From contig NW_019091375.1 of NCBI RefSeq assembly GCF_001949145.1, forward strand, positions 778,902-789,815: a DNA stretch of 10,914 nt. The letters are read 5' to 3'. A model generated the notes under the pieces. That model was not told the origin of the DNA and searched no databases. It worked only from the letters and a program-made list of their open reading frames with translations. The position numbers were made by a program, and so were the translations under genes. Source of the stretch: Acanthaster planci (taxonomy: Eukaryota > Echinodermata > Asteroidea > Valvatida > Acanthasteridae). Shown here in pieces: positions 1 to 7,405 of the stretch (position 1 is the first letter of the stretch; every line of letters starts with the position of its first letter).

Positions 1-143
1 AGGGAAATTTTGCTGCTCATCTTCCATGACGTCAAATTCGCTTTGCTGTCGCATTTGCCTGAAGTATTGACTGGCCTTTACTGATGAAAAACATCTTATG
101 CGCCCGTGGCACTGAATTACTTCGTTACCTTCGCGTGCCGCAG
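1..143 (+). other. 3' end of an upstream OATP intron
   Basis: Non-coding sequence leading into exon a, inferred from the acceptor at 141-143 and from the lack of OATP-like residues upstream. A frame continuous with exon a is open back to the TGA at 60-62, but its residues resemble nothing in the family. Confidence 0.6.
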
Positions 144-459
144 TTTGACAATCTTCCCGCCGACTTTCAAATAGGCAAGTCACTGTTCCCGCCCTTTGTC
201 GTCACGCAGCTCTCTCCCGGCGACCAACTCTGGGTGGGCGCCTGGTGGCTGGGGCTGGCCATCACGAGCGCCCTCTACTTCGTGTCCTCGCTGCCTTTCT
301 TTGGTTTCCCCCGTATCCTGCGGACCGGGCCATCGGCGTCAGACGCCAAGGCGGACAACTTCATGCTGGAGAATTCCACGACCAGTCCCGACAGCACTGA
401 CACGGAAACGGAGATTGTCGAACCTGCTCAAAAACCAAAACGACCGTCTTCTTTGGCTG
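144..459 (+). CDS. SLCO: OATP exon a: family signature, TM6 and start of large cytoplasmic loop
   Basis: This exon encodes residues 1-105 plus one base of codon 106. Residues 27-37 read DQLWVGAWWLG, the OATP superfamily signature at the edge of TM6; the hydrophobic helix runs to about residue 53 and ends FFGFPR. Residues 57-105 are a polar loop rich in Ser, Thr, Asp and Glu, predicted cytoplasmic. The donor is GCTG|GTGAGT, a strong consensus leaving phase 1. The start is the acceptor at 141-143, preceded by a pyrimidine-leaning tract and in phase 0. An in-frame TGA at 60-62 limits how far upstream the exon could reach. An alternative acceptor at 207-209 (CACGCAG) would remove about 22 residues (FDNLPADF to VVTQ) that I cannot match to the family by eye. 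The Arg usual in D-x-R-W is Leu here. Confidence 0.85.
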
Positions 460-3400
460 GTGAGTATATTGCAGTCATTAAAAGACCTGATAATACCACA
501 AAATGCAGCTTAATGAAGGGTGATTCCACGAAGATGACTAGCCCAATTTGTGACGGTGTCCTTATAACATGGGTAACTTTTACCATTTGTCATGGCCTGT
601 AGAGTAGGTCATTTACTCTGTAAAAATAACACACACCTCTAGTCTGCAGCCTTGCAAGAAACAATGTCTATTTGGGATCCGCATGCAGGGAAATAGCTGT
701 CTGTTTTTAGGGAACCCACATAACAATTGACATCGTCACAAATTGTGTCCCAACCTCATGGGATGACCCTGAAGACAGTTTCGTTTCACTTTTTAAGCCC
801 AGGGCATTTGACTCATCTGCCCCTTTTAACCTCGGATGTCCCATTCCGTTCTTTCAAAACTTTGGCGGGTGTATGAAATATATGTGAATTATGAATACAT
901 TTTAATTAAGAATTTTCAATTTAATCTGCTAAACGGTTTTTGCAGTCCTTGTCATTTGTATATTAACGTGCTCGTGCGTGCCGACCCAAGCTCTCATCTC
1001 AGTATAAGTTAAAAGTATTTGTTGTTTACAGAATTTACCTGATTTCCATAAAGGCGCTTTTAGAAAGACCTCGAAATCCGTGGAAAAACAAGGGAAGGTT
1101 CACCTCCCAATAACCAACAAATGCGTTGTGACGATATATGGGAGAAAACGCTGCACAGAAATTGAGAATGAAGGCTGAATTTAATACATTAGTCAACTCT
1201 CCTTTTCGAGTCTTTTTTGCTTTTTCACATTTCCACATATGGGTGCCTAACTGCCTTGAGCAGAAGCACCCCCTCATCGGTTGAAAATAGCCCTGTTGGT
1301 GGCGAGTGTTCGTTTTTTGATGGTGGCGACGCGACCTTAAAGCATGAATTCCATAGTCGTTTGTGAACCAGCGAAGTCCAGCTACCACCAAACGATCCTC
1401 CTTTGCCAAGAAAATTGCGCCCTCTCTTGCTCCAGCTCGGGGCACATTAATATTAATCCACACTAATTAAAACTACAATTATGTACGCATTTCACCAACC
1501 GTGGAGGGCGGGCTTTTCTCTCATTAATTCGACAGCCTTGCCTAAGCTGGTGTGGCGTATGCTATGCAACCCGGTCTACGTGTGGCTCAACATCGCCAGT
1601 TTCTCCGAAATGGCCGTCGTCGCCGGTATGGTGACCTTTTTCCCCAAGTATCTGGAGACACAGTTTGGCTTGTCACCACCCGAGGCCAACTTTTTTATGG
1701 GTAAGGCGGAAGGAAAGCGTTTACGACACCTTCAATGTCTCCGTGGTTTTAGCTCAAAAGGTCGATGCAGTGCTCTTTGAATATAACTCTTGGAAATGTA
1801 AAAGTATTGTTTTGTCTCAATTGCCAGTTTTTGTTTTGCTTTTCTCAAGGATTATCAAGGTGTCATTCTGGTTTTGTGCTAAGGCGTAATTTCCATATTC
1901 ATGAGCAAACCTTGGATGCCATACCAGGCGAAACTAACTCTTATTAACTACCCTTATGTTTGGTGCTAATTAACCTACTATAATATTTGATATTTTGCAA
2001 TCTTCAAATTTCTTTCCTTTGGTAATTCATTGCTGTGTGTAATTGTAGCAATAAACCAACAGGCAACCGTTTCTAAAATATCTCTTCAGTGGCGAAAAGG
2101 AAAAAAAAACGTTACAGCAACCTTTTAAATTGTTCTCCAGTGTTGATCATTTAAAAAACCCGCAACTTTGGCTGGGAATCAACTCATTCCAGGTCAAACA
2201 GGACCAAGCCTCACGAAGTGTATCAAAGCTTACCTCTTACAGGAAAAGCGTGGTTTGTAGAGGTTGTATAAAAGTTTCTTACTCCAAAAGCAAGTTGTAA
2301 CCGACATTGCCTTAACAGTTCGAATCAGTTAATTTAACATGTCTGAATCACCAGCATATTGGTTTTCAATCGTTCTGCTTCCTGACTGTCATATAAATAC
2401 CATACCAAAGTACGGAGCCACGAGATGATCAGATCTGATCTGTATATAATATCATCTATCCTTCTGCAGGCGTTATTCCTGTACCGGCCGTTGCCCTGGG
2501 ATCAGTTCTTGGGGGGTACCTGCTAAAGAAACTCTCACTGAAGGCAGACGGCGCTATGAAACTTGCCCTTGCCTGCAGTGTGGTCTCCCTGGTAGGCCAG
2601 GTGGTGTTGTTTGGAGTTGGCTGTGATAGTGTCGGCCTTGCTGGAGTGGATGTATCTTACTCTGAAGACCCATGGAACAGGTTGGTTGTGGTTGAAAAAA
2701 AAGACAGCGCCAGGAAATAATTGAAATCAGACACAGCTCAGTGGGAAATCCAACCAACCAAAGCAAATCCATTCTTAACCCAACCCAACAGAATTACCCA
2801 ACCCTACCCAACCCAACCCACACACGCAAAAACAAACTCAATTCAACTCAACAAATCAACCCAGCCGAACCCACCCCAACCCATCCCACCTAGACCCACC
2901 GGAGCCTGGCCAATTCCCATGGGAATGTGTACACACATCTTGCAGCTGGCAGACATCAAGGGCTAGGATTGTGTACATGAACATCAACAGCTGCCTGGCT
3001 TGCCCATACCAGGCCCTGCCTGTGACACCCATAAACGATCCTTTAAAGGCTGTCGAGCCTCTTTGAAGCTTTGTGGCTTTCCAGAAGGCACGTGCCTGGG
3101 CAATTCTAGACACACCTAGGTAGCAGAGTAGGGTATAGCCCAAGGCTATTTCATGTGGCTTGTTACTGAAAGATATAACAGCAGTTGGGTACAAGCTTAC
3201 TAGCTTTTTCGGTTTTTTTTTCTTTGCGGATTTAAACCACCCTCACCCTCGAATCTGACCACTTTAAAGCAGGAGTAGTATATATGTCCGCGTCAAAATG
3301 CTACTGCCCTCCCGCTCACGAAGCTTGATCATCAGTGGTCATCTAGTGATATTTTCCTCTCCAATTTCCTTCAAGGATTGACTTGACGGTGAACCTAACC

Positions 3401-6400
3401 AGCAGCTGTAACGTCGACTGTGGTTGCAACTTAACCAGTCCCGACGTCGTCTGTGGAGTCGACAGTATCACGTACTTCTCCCCCTGCCACGCCGGTTGCA
3501 AAGAAACCATCAACGGGGTAGGGTTATCTCAGTGTCCCAGTCTAAAATGGCTCATTGCTGGAATGCTGCGTTTATCCTTTGAATCAAACGGGATGTTTTG
3601 GGCTATGGCTGTGGATATTTTCGTTGTGAGTCGATAGCGTAGCCTGTAACTTCAACCAGTTTTGGTATCTGCCTTCAGCAAAAGCACCGCCTCAGTGTTG
3701 AAAAGAGCCATGTTGGTCGGGAGTGTTCATATTGTTGGTAGCGATGCCACCGCAACACATGCGTTTCATAGTCGTTTGTAAACCAGCGAAGGGCAGTTCC
3801 TACTAAATGAGCCTGCGTTGCTGTGGAAATTGCGCCCTCTCTTTGTCCAGCCCGGGTTCATACTAGCGCGTGCTTTGCGTGCATTTTAATTACAAGACAG
3901 CACTGAGCTTAAATTTGTTTCCGCTTCCTTCCCGTAGACGTATTTCAACTGCTCATGTGTGCAGGAGCCGACCAATCAGAATGCCGAGAGTGAGCCTGGC
4001 TCAGCCCAGCACGGCGCATGCCCGATGAGCAACTGCCAGATGTTGGCACCATTTCTGGCCATCACGTTCATCATTGCACTGTTCAGTAGCTGTGAGGAAA
4101 TCCCCCAACTCTTGGTCATGATGAGGTGAGTTTATCGACACAGCGCGCCACCAAGAGTTGCCGCAGATGGGTTACTATACAAGTCTATGGTCGACACGAT
4201 GCCGCTATTCAGCGCACTTCGTCCATAACTTTTGGATATTTGACTGATGGAGGCGTTCACCACACAAAACCATCATTTTGACGACCTAACATCTATTTGC
4301 AGCAAGCAATTTCGAATTTTTAACCAAGATAAACAAACACGGGGAAAAATTTATGTTTTCTGCCAGCGCAGAAAACTCTGCGCAGCCCCTCCTTGGCAAC
4401 CTTTTGGCCATGCTCACTGCATTGTGAATCGCCCATATTCAAAGCCAAAAATAAAAGAACTAGGTTTTTCTTTTTTTTAAAGACCCGATGCGTTTTATCG
4501 ATTTTCCAATGCTTGCTGCGCTTTCAAACTTTGTCCTGCGACAGCCGAGGTCGTGGGTGCGAAATCCACCCGTATCCGGCACTGAAGTAAAGGCACTTTA
4601 ATTACAGAGAGGAAGGTAACGGCAAGGGTGAAAGATTATGTGATCAAGTTGCTTGTAACAAAACAGATTCTTATTTCATAAATCTGACGCCGTATCTTTT
4701 CGATATTCTGTTTCCATTGATAGGTGTGTCGAGAAGTCGGATAAATCCCTCGCACTTGGTGTGCGACACATTTTATTTCGAGTATTCGGTACGTATTTTA
4801 TCATCTACAAGGTAAATGTGTTGAAGTCACCAAGGTCCTGTTGGTTTCACCGTGTATGTATTGAGGACTCGAAAAATGTCCTTTCCCAGTTTGAACTTGG
4901 GTCGGTGGAATGGCCTCTAAACCCTAGCCCTTTTTCGGTTAATTTCTTCATTAAAACAAAATTAAGGCCAAATGCAATCAACTCCCGTGTTTGCCTACCT
5001 CTTTTCATGCTGGACAGCCTAGTTTAGTCACCTCTAAGTTTGGGGATTCTTCTTAGCCAGAAAACTAGATACTCGCGAGCCGGTTTCTAGCCAAGTCCCA
5101 TTGGAATGTGAATAAAGAACTCCGCCAAGAGGCCCTATGGGATTATTGCAGCGGGAGCCCAGGCTTGTCAGGGCTTGCCTAGACTTGACTCAAGTCAGGA
5201 TCTCTGTCACGGTGACATTTTTCGGTTATGCATTGGATACAACATCGAGACCAAGCGCCCTTATACTTACTTTGCGCCCTCTTGTGTCCACTAATTACTA
5301 TGAGTTCAGTTCAGAAATCCCAACTTGACGAATCTGCCAACCGTTTGTACACATCGAATAGGCTCATCTACCAGGTGTGGTAGCAGCCAATCACATACCT
5401 GCACATGATGAACTAGTCTACAAGCCTGACTACTTTGATTGGTGGAAATTCCGTATACATTATGCAAGATCATGTCGTTCATTATGCAATTATGAATAAC
5501 TACATATCAAGGACGGGGGGTCCGATTGGCTTATCCGTCAAGTCGACTGAGTGGTGACGTATGACACCCTGACGTTGTACGATAAAGGCTATCAAAATGA
5601 GGGCGCCTTATTGGGTTATGCGAGCTGTCGGGTCCAGCGCGACGACCACGTAGTGCATGCGTACAGGCTGAGGGATGGCTGACTGGGGAAGAGCAACGGA
5701 AGTCCGACTTGATTCAAGTCTAGGGCTAGGCTAGCCAGGGTCAGTCATAATTATATCATGGCCAGCAGGCACTCTCCGATGTGTTTAGATCATTGACTGG
5801 CCGTTGGGAATAGAGCTGTGGCTTGGCAGTTGATGAGTGACAGAGGCTTGGTCCCTATAGGGACCCCCCTTCAAATTCAGGAGAAAAAATGTCTACTGAT
5901 ACACAGAAACGACATCCAGTACGTAGAGACCGCGTGTCTGTTCGAAGTAGGTCTAATAAGTTACATAAGAGTGGACTCCCTTCCGTTTTTCATTCGGGAT
6001 TATACGTCCTTGGTGGCGGCTTTTATGGTCACACACCGAGCTGTTTGTAGAGAGAATTGTGACATGAATGTCTCAATTGTTGGCACCAAAATGGTGGATT
6101 ATGTGTCGGCGACAATTAGCACACAATAATAGCTGTACATTGTACGAATAATAAACAGCCATGCATAGTCGGTTTCTAAAATCTAAAGCTGGCCTTAATC
6201 GCTTTTATACACAGCACTGGGCACAGGGTTTTCCTATCATGTGAGTTTGCTTGAAAGTGTCAACCTGACTGAGTTTTATTGATAATGGCTTCGTCTTCTG
6301 TCCCTCATTTTTAAAACAGGAAGCATCCCCGCGCCTCTGTACTACGGTGTGGCCATCGACGCCACCTGTCGCCTTTGGCAGCAGTTCTGTGGTGAGCAGG

Positions 6401-6708
6401 GCGACTGCTGGGCCTACAGCCTGCCCGATTTCCGCTTCACCTACATCGGCATCACAGTGGGTCTTAAGGCTCTCAGCACTGCAGCCTACGTGGTGGCCTG
6501 GGTCCTGCTGAAGAGACGGTCCGGCACTGATATGGCGCCTGCTGGAGGCGAAGGCACAATGGTCGTCGGAGACACCACGACAGCCTACAGGAAAGTTTCC
6601 GAGAATGGGGCTAACGGTGACGCACTGCTTGACCGCCAGGGGGAAAGCGCGACAGAAAACAGTGAGATGGCCGTCCAGCAAATCCCTGGAAATGAATCTT
6701 CTGTGTAG
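144..6708 (+). CDS. SLCO: Organic anion transporter (OATP/SLCO family), 3' seven exons, partial
   Basis: The product is a plasma-membrane carrier of the SLCO/SLC21 family, which moves bile salts, steroid conjugates, thyroid hormones, prostaglandins and other amphipathic organic anions, usually sodium-independently. Joining 144-459, 1536-1700, 2470-2680, 3376-3517, 3938-4125, 4724-4788 and 6320-6708 gives one open frame of 491 residues and a TAG stop. Every junction is GT/AG and phase-compatible. Visible family marks are WVGAWWLG at residues 30-37, the GSVLGGYLL stretch of TM8, ten cysteines between TM9 and TM10, and the SIP-P-YG-ID-C-W block of TM11. Full-length OATPs are about 650-750 residues, so the first five or so helices are missing because they lie upstream. 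The subfamily cannot be fixed by eye; the SLCO symbol is family level only. Family assignment is very secure; the 5' limit at 144 is the least certain boundary. Confidence 0.93.
460..1535 (+). other. OATP intron 1 of the window
   Basis: This 1076-nt intron runs from GTGAGT to CGACAG, phase 1. It is AT-rich and carries one copy of the 190 bp repeat (1251-1441). Apart from that repeat and the minus-strand open frame that crosses it (1035-1463), I see no gene or RNA in it. Confidence 0.85.
1251..1441 (-). repeat. Dispersed 190 bp repeat, copy A
   Basis: This copy aligns base by base with 3669-3856, from CTGCCTT to CGGG, at roughly 70-75% identity by eye. The best blocks are CATAGTCGTTTGT, AACCAGCGAAG and ATTGCGCCCTCTCTT. 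The copies are in the same orientation in two introns of the same gene, with no similarity in flanking bases, so they are separate insertions of one family rather than a local duplication. Orientation is given as minus because that strand is open through the repeat in both copies. I recognise it only as a probable short transposable-element or MITE/SINE-type unit. Confidence 0.75.
1536..1700 (+). CDS. SLCO: OATP exon b: TM7 region
   Basis: This exon encodes residues 106 (split codon, Ala) to 161 (split codon, Gly), 165 nt, phase 1 at both ends. It contains LPKLVWRMLCNP, which matches the usual end of the cytoplasmic loop with a short amphipathic run and an Asn-Pro. The TM7 helix follows (about 119-141), then PKYLETQFGLSPPEANFFMG, which corresponds to the conserved PK-x-LE-x-QF-x-LS block of OATPs. 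The acceptor is CGACAG at 1530-1535, behind a TTTTCTCTC tract. The donor is ATGG|GTAAGG. An ATG at 1481 upstream in the same frame lies in the intron and is not the gene start. Confidence 0.93.
1701..2469 (+). other. OATP intron 2 of the window
   Basis: This 769-nt phase 1 intron runs from GTAAGG to TTCTGCAG. It is AT-rich with a run of nine A at about 2101-2109. A perfect 14 bp palindrome, GATCAGATCTGATC, lies at 2427-2440 just before the acceptor tract. Short open frames at its 5' end have no recognisable content. Confidence 0.85.
2470..2680 (+). CDS. SLCO: OATP exon c: TM8 and TM9
   Basis: This exon encodes residues 162-230 plus parts of two split codons. GVIPVPAVALGSVLGGYLLKK (ending near residue 181) is TM8, with the glycine-rich GSVLGGY typical of the family. 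A basic and polar turn with KLSLKADGAMK follows, then the hydrophobic TM9 (about 191-211), then GCDSVGLAGVD, where the extracellular loop begins. The acceptor is CCTTCTGCAG at 2460-2469, an excellent consensus. The donor AACAG|GTTGGT is weaker than its neighbours but leaves phase 2, exactly what the next exon needs (AG plus G gives Arg). A minus-strand reading of this stretch is open too but is only a shadow. Confidence 0.93.
2681..3375 (+). other. OATP intron 3 of the window
   Basis: This 695-nt phase 2 intron holds the AC-rich tract (2746-2897). A stretch of more GC-balanced sequence (about 2900-3195) follows, with palindromes ATTCCCATGGGAAT at 2913-2926 and TGTGTACACA at 2926-2935. That second part may be a transposable-element remnant, but I cannot name it. 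No exon is evident. Confidence 0.8.
2746..2897 (+). repeat. AC-rich low-complexity tract, degenerate (CCCAA)n
   Basis: On the plus strand this is almost free of G, and the units CCCAAC, AACCCA and ACTCAA recur with point changes. It looks like a decayed microsatellite or minisatellite with strong strand asymmetry. The open frame across it translates to a Thr-Gln-Pro-rich run, which is a by-product of the repeat. Confidence 0.8.
3376..3517 (+). CDS. SLCO: OATP exon d: Kazal-like extracellular loop, first half
   Basis: This exon encodes residues 232-278 after completing codon 231. It holds six of the ten loop cysteines (242, 246, 248, 257, 268, 272) in the spacing CNVDCGC, VVCGVDS, SPCHAGC, which is the Kazal-like module placed between TM9 and TM10 in all OATPs. 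In family members studied these cysteines are disulphide-linked and needed for surface delivery. Two N-glycosylation sequons are visible, NLT at 237-239 and NLT at 249-251. The acceptor is TTTCCTTCAAG, an AAG rather than the commoner CAG, and the exon begins in phase 2. The donor is AACGGG|GTAGGG, phase 0. Reading past the donor stays open for about 40 codons, but the phase and homology of the next exon show that this is intron. Confidence 0.92.
3518..3937 (+). other. OATP intron 4 of the window
   Basis: This 420-nt phase 0 intron runs from GTAGGG to CCCGTAG. Nearly half of it is the second copy of the 190 bp repeat (3669-3856). It splits the Kazal-like loop between its sixth and seventh cysteines. 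Confidence 0.85.
3669..3856 (-). repeat. Dispersed 190 bp repeat, copy B
   Basis: This is the partner of 1251-1441, 188 bp long, sharing both ends and most of its length. The minus-strand frame equivalent to the open frame in copy A is open for about 57 codons and then meets TGA. In both copies it includes the peptide LRWFTNDY and ends near CFC. Boundaries are where visible similarity stops. Confidence 0.75.
3938..4125 (+). CDS. SLCO: OATP exon e: end of Kazal-like loop and TM10
   Basis: This exon encodes residues 279-340 plus two bases of codon 341. TYFNCSC gives cysteines 283 and 285 and a possible glycosylation sequon NCS. A polar, poorly conserved stretch (286-304) follows, then ACPMSNC with cysteines 306 and 311, which completes the set of ten. 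Residues 313-338 are the hydrophobic TM10, ending EEIPQLLVMMR, comparable with the SxPSLLVLLR block of vertebrate OATPs. The acceptor is CTTCCTTCCCGTAG, pyrimidine-rich, phase 0. The donor is ATGAG|GTGAGT, near-perfect, phase 2. Confidence 0.93.
4126..4723 (+). other. OATP intron 5 of the window
   Basis: This 598-nt phase 2 intron runs from GTGAGT to TTGATAG. It contains a small hairpin (GCGCAGA at 4366-4372 and TCTGCGC at 4377-4383). Nothing else is recognisable. Confidence 0.85.
4724..4788 (+). CDS. SLCO: OATP exon f: 65-nt short exon, start of TM11
   Basis: This exon is only 65 nt and encodes residues 342-362 with split codons at each end (phase 2 in, phase 1 out). It reads CVEKSDKSLALGVRHILFRVFG, matching the conserved cytoplasmic turn and start of TM11 (in relatives roughly CVxxxxKSxALGxQxxxxRxxG). 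The acceptor is TTTCCATTGATAG, and the donor is TTCG|GTACGT. Without this exon, exons e and g would be out of phase (2 into 1), so the phase arithmetic independently demands it. From memory, vertebrate SLCO genes have a similar short exon here. It is easily missed by automatic prediction because of its size. Confidence 0.92.
5178..5724. repeat. Possible fold-back (inverted-repeat) element
   Basis: The 19-mer CCTAGACTTGACTCAAGTC at 5178-5196 returns as its reverse complement at 5706-5724 with one mismatch. Each 19-mer is itself a near-perfect palindrome. Inside them, GCGCCCTC at 5274-5281 is mirrored by GAGGGCGC at 5599-5606, so the order of motifs is symmetric about the centre. That arrangement fits a non-autonomous element with subterminal inverted repeats. 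The sequence between matching motifs has diverged too far to align by eye and no target-site duplication was found, so this is tentative. Confidence 0.35.
5850..5865. repeat. Perfect 16 bp palindrome
   Basis: GGTCCCTATAGGGACC is fully self-complementary, with no spacer. It lies in intron 6, outside the fold-back unit. No function is known to me. Confidence 0.7.
6320..6708 (+). CDS. SLCO: OATP exon g: TM11 end, TM12, C-terminal tail and stop
   Basis: This exon encodes residues 364-491 after completing Gly363, then TAG. SIPAPLYYGVAIDATCRLWQ (364-383) is the conserved TM11 and loop block. CGEQGDCWAY (386-395) is the last cysteine pair before TM12, which runs from about 402 to 426 and stops at LLKRR. 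The tail of some 60 residues is hydrophilic and rich in Gly, Glu, Asn and Thr, and lies in the cytoplasm. Its last four residues are ESSV, which fits the class I PDZ ligand pattern S/T-x-hydrophobic; several mammalian OATPs use such tails for apical anchoring by PDZK1-type scaffolds, so the same is inferred here. The acceptor is CATTTTTAAAACAG. Confidence 0.93.
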
Positions 6709-7160
6709 TTGTCACGTTTTCGTACGTGTTCATCTCCACCTTGCCACAGTGTCAAGAACCTTGACTTCAGTGTAAAAACCTTCGCGTCAATGTCACGAAA
6801 TAGTTTCTACAGAGCCTCTAAATTTCTGCGAGGTGTTGACTTCTGTACAAAGGCTTGTCCGCATTCAGACATTCACAGTTTTATCCATTTTGACAATCAG
6901 TGTACGACACTGAGAGCTATGCGTATAATCTTATTGTATGATTCTTGTAACCGTTTCCAATAATGTATTCCTTCCTACTCCAGAAATTAGTCTTAGGCCT
7001 ACTCGTGTATTTGTTATGCTTAGAGTCTTTTTCTTGTCTGTCCTTGCATTAATTTTGTCTATTCAAAGATAAGGGCTGGAAACGTATAATCAATTTCCTT
7101 CACCCTTTACTGCATGCACTATATAATTTATACTTAGAATTAGCATGTGGGAGAGAGGGG

Positions 7161-7177
7161 GCGGGGCAAGCCCCCGC
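7161..7177. repeat. Short GC hairpin
   Basis: GCGGGG at 7161-7166 pairs with CCCCGC at 7172-7177 around a five-base loop. It sits in otherwise AT-rich sequence, between two copies of GCATGT (7143 and 7183). Confidence 0.45.
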
Positions 7178-7373
7178 AAGAGGCATGTCGCTGTTTGTTT
7201 CCCCTAGCGTTTTCTGCAACAAAAGATCAGTGTACTTCTGGTTTCAGGTACTGAAGCAAATTTGAAACTGTATACAGCTACCTAGGCTTTCTTGGAGAGG
7301 GGTGTGGATCTTGTGAGGATGTGAATTTGGACCATAGTTTCTCGGAAAACATTCCAATTCCCCGCCGCTGCCC

Positions 7374-7405
7374 ACCCAACCCCCTCAAAATCTGGATACA
7401 CCACT
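7374..7405 (-). mobile_element. Transposable-element end-like sequence
   Basis: On the minus strand this reads CAGTGGTGTATCCAGATTTT followed by a G-rich run. A near-identical string (CAGTGGCGTAGCCAGGATTTT then G-rich) is a very common repeat end in marine invertebrate genomes, to my recollection. The element would extend leftward over about 7290-7370. The family is not identified. Confidence 0.4.

Larger units (their letters stand above)
4789..6319 (+). other. OATP intron 6 of the window, the longest
   Basis: This 1531-nt phase 1 intron runs from GTACGT to AAAACAG. Its middle holds a possible fold-back element (about 5178-5724) and a perfect 16 bp palindrome (5850-5865). The open frame at 5818-6129 (103 codons, begun by GTG) has no recognisable domain and is treated as chance. 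Confidence 0.85.

Noticed and set aside
27-34. TGACGTCA, a perfect CRE-type CREB site
   Set aside because: It lies in an intron far from any seen promoter; an 8-mer alone is weak evidence.
196-513. Plus-strand 105-codon frame overlapping exon a
   Set aside because: It is a frame-shifted shadow of exon a, giving Arg/Ser/Pro-rich sequence without family features.
1035-1463. Minus-strand 142-codon open frame in intron 1
   Set aside because: Its first half is the 190 bp repeat and the remainder has no recognisable domain; it lies antisense inside an intron. Not annotated as a gene, although the shared frame in the repeat is reported as a finding.
2856-3194. Minus-strand 112-codon open frame in intron 3
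   Set aside because: Part of it is the AC-rich tract read backwards; the rest shows no domain.
5458-5489. Direct repeat CATTATGCAA (5458-5467 and 5480-5489), POU-like ATGCAA
   Set aside because: Only two short copies in AT-rich intron sequence; not enough to claim a regulatory site.
5818-6129. Plus-strand 103-codon open frame in intron 6
   Set aside because: It begins with GTG, has no domain I know, sits inside an intron, and lacks splice sites that would join the OATP frame.
6205-6681. Minus-strand 158-codon open frame
   Set aside because: It is antisense to OATP exon g, whose plus-strand reading is plainly the coding one; CpG-rich codons often leave the opposite strand open.
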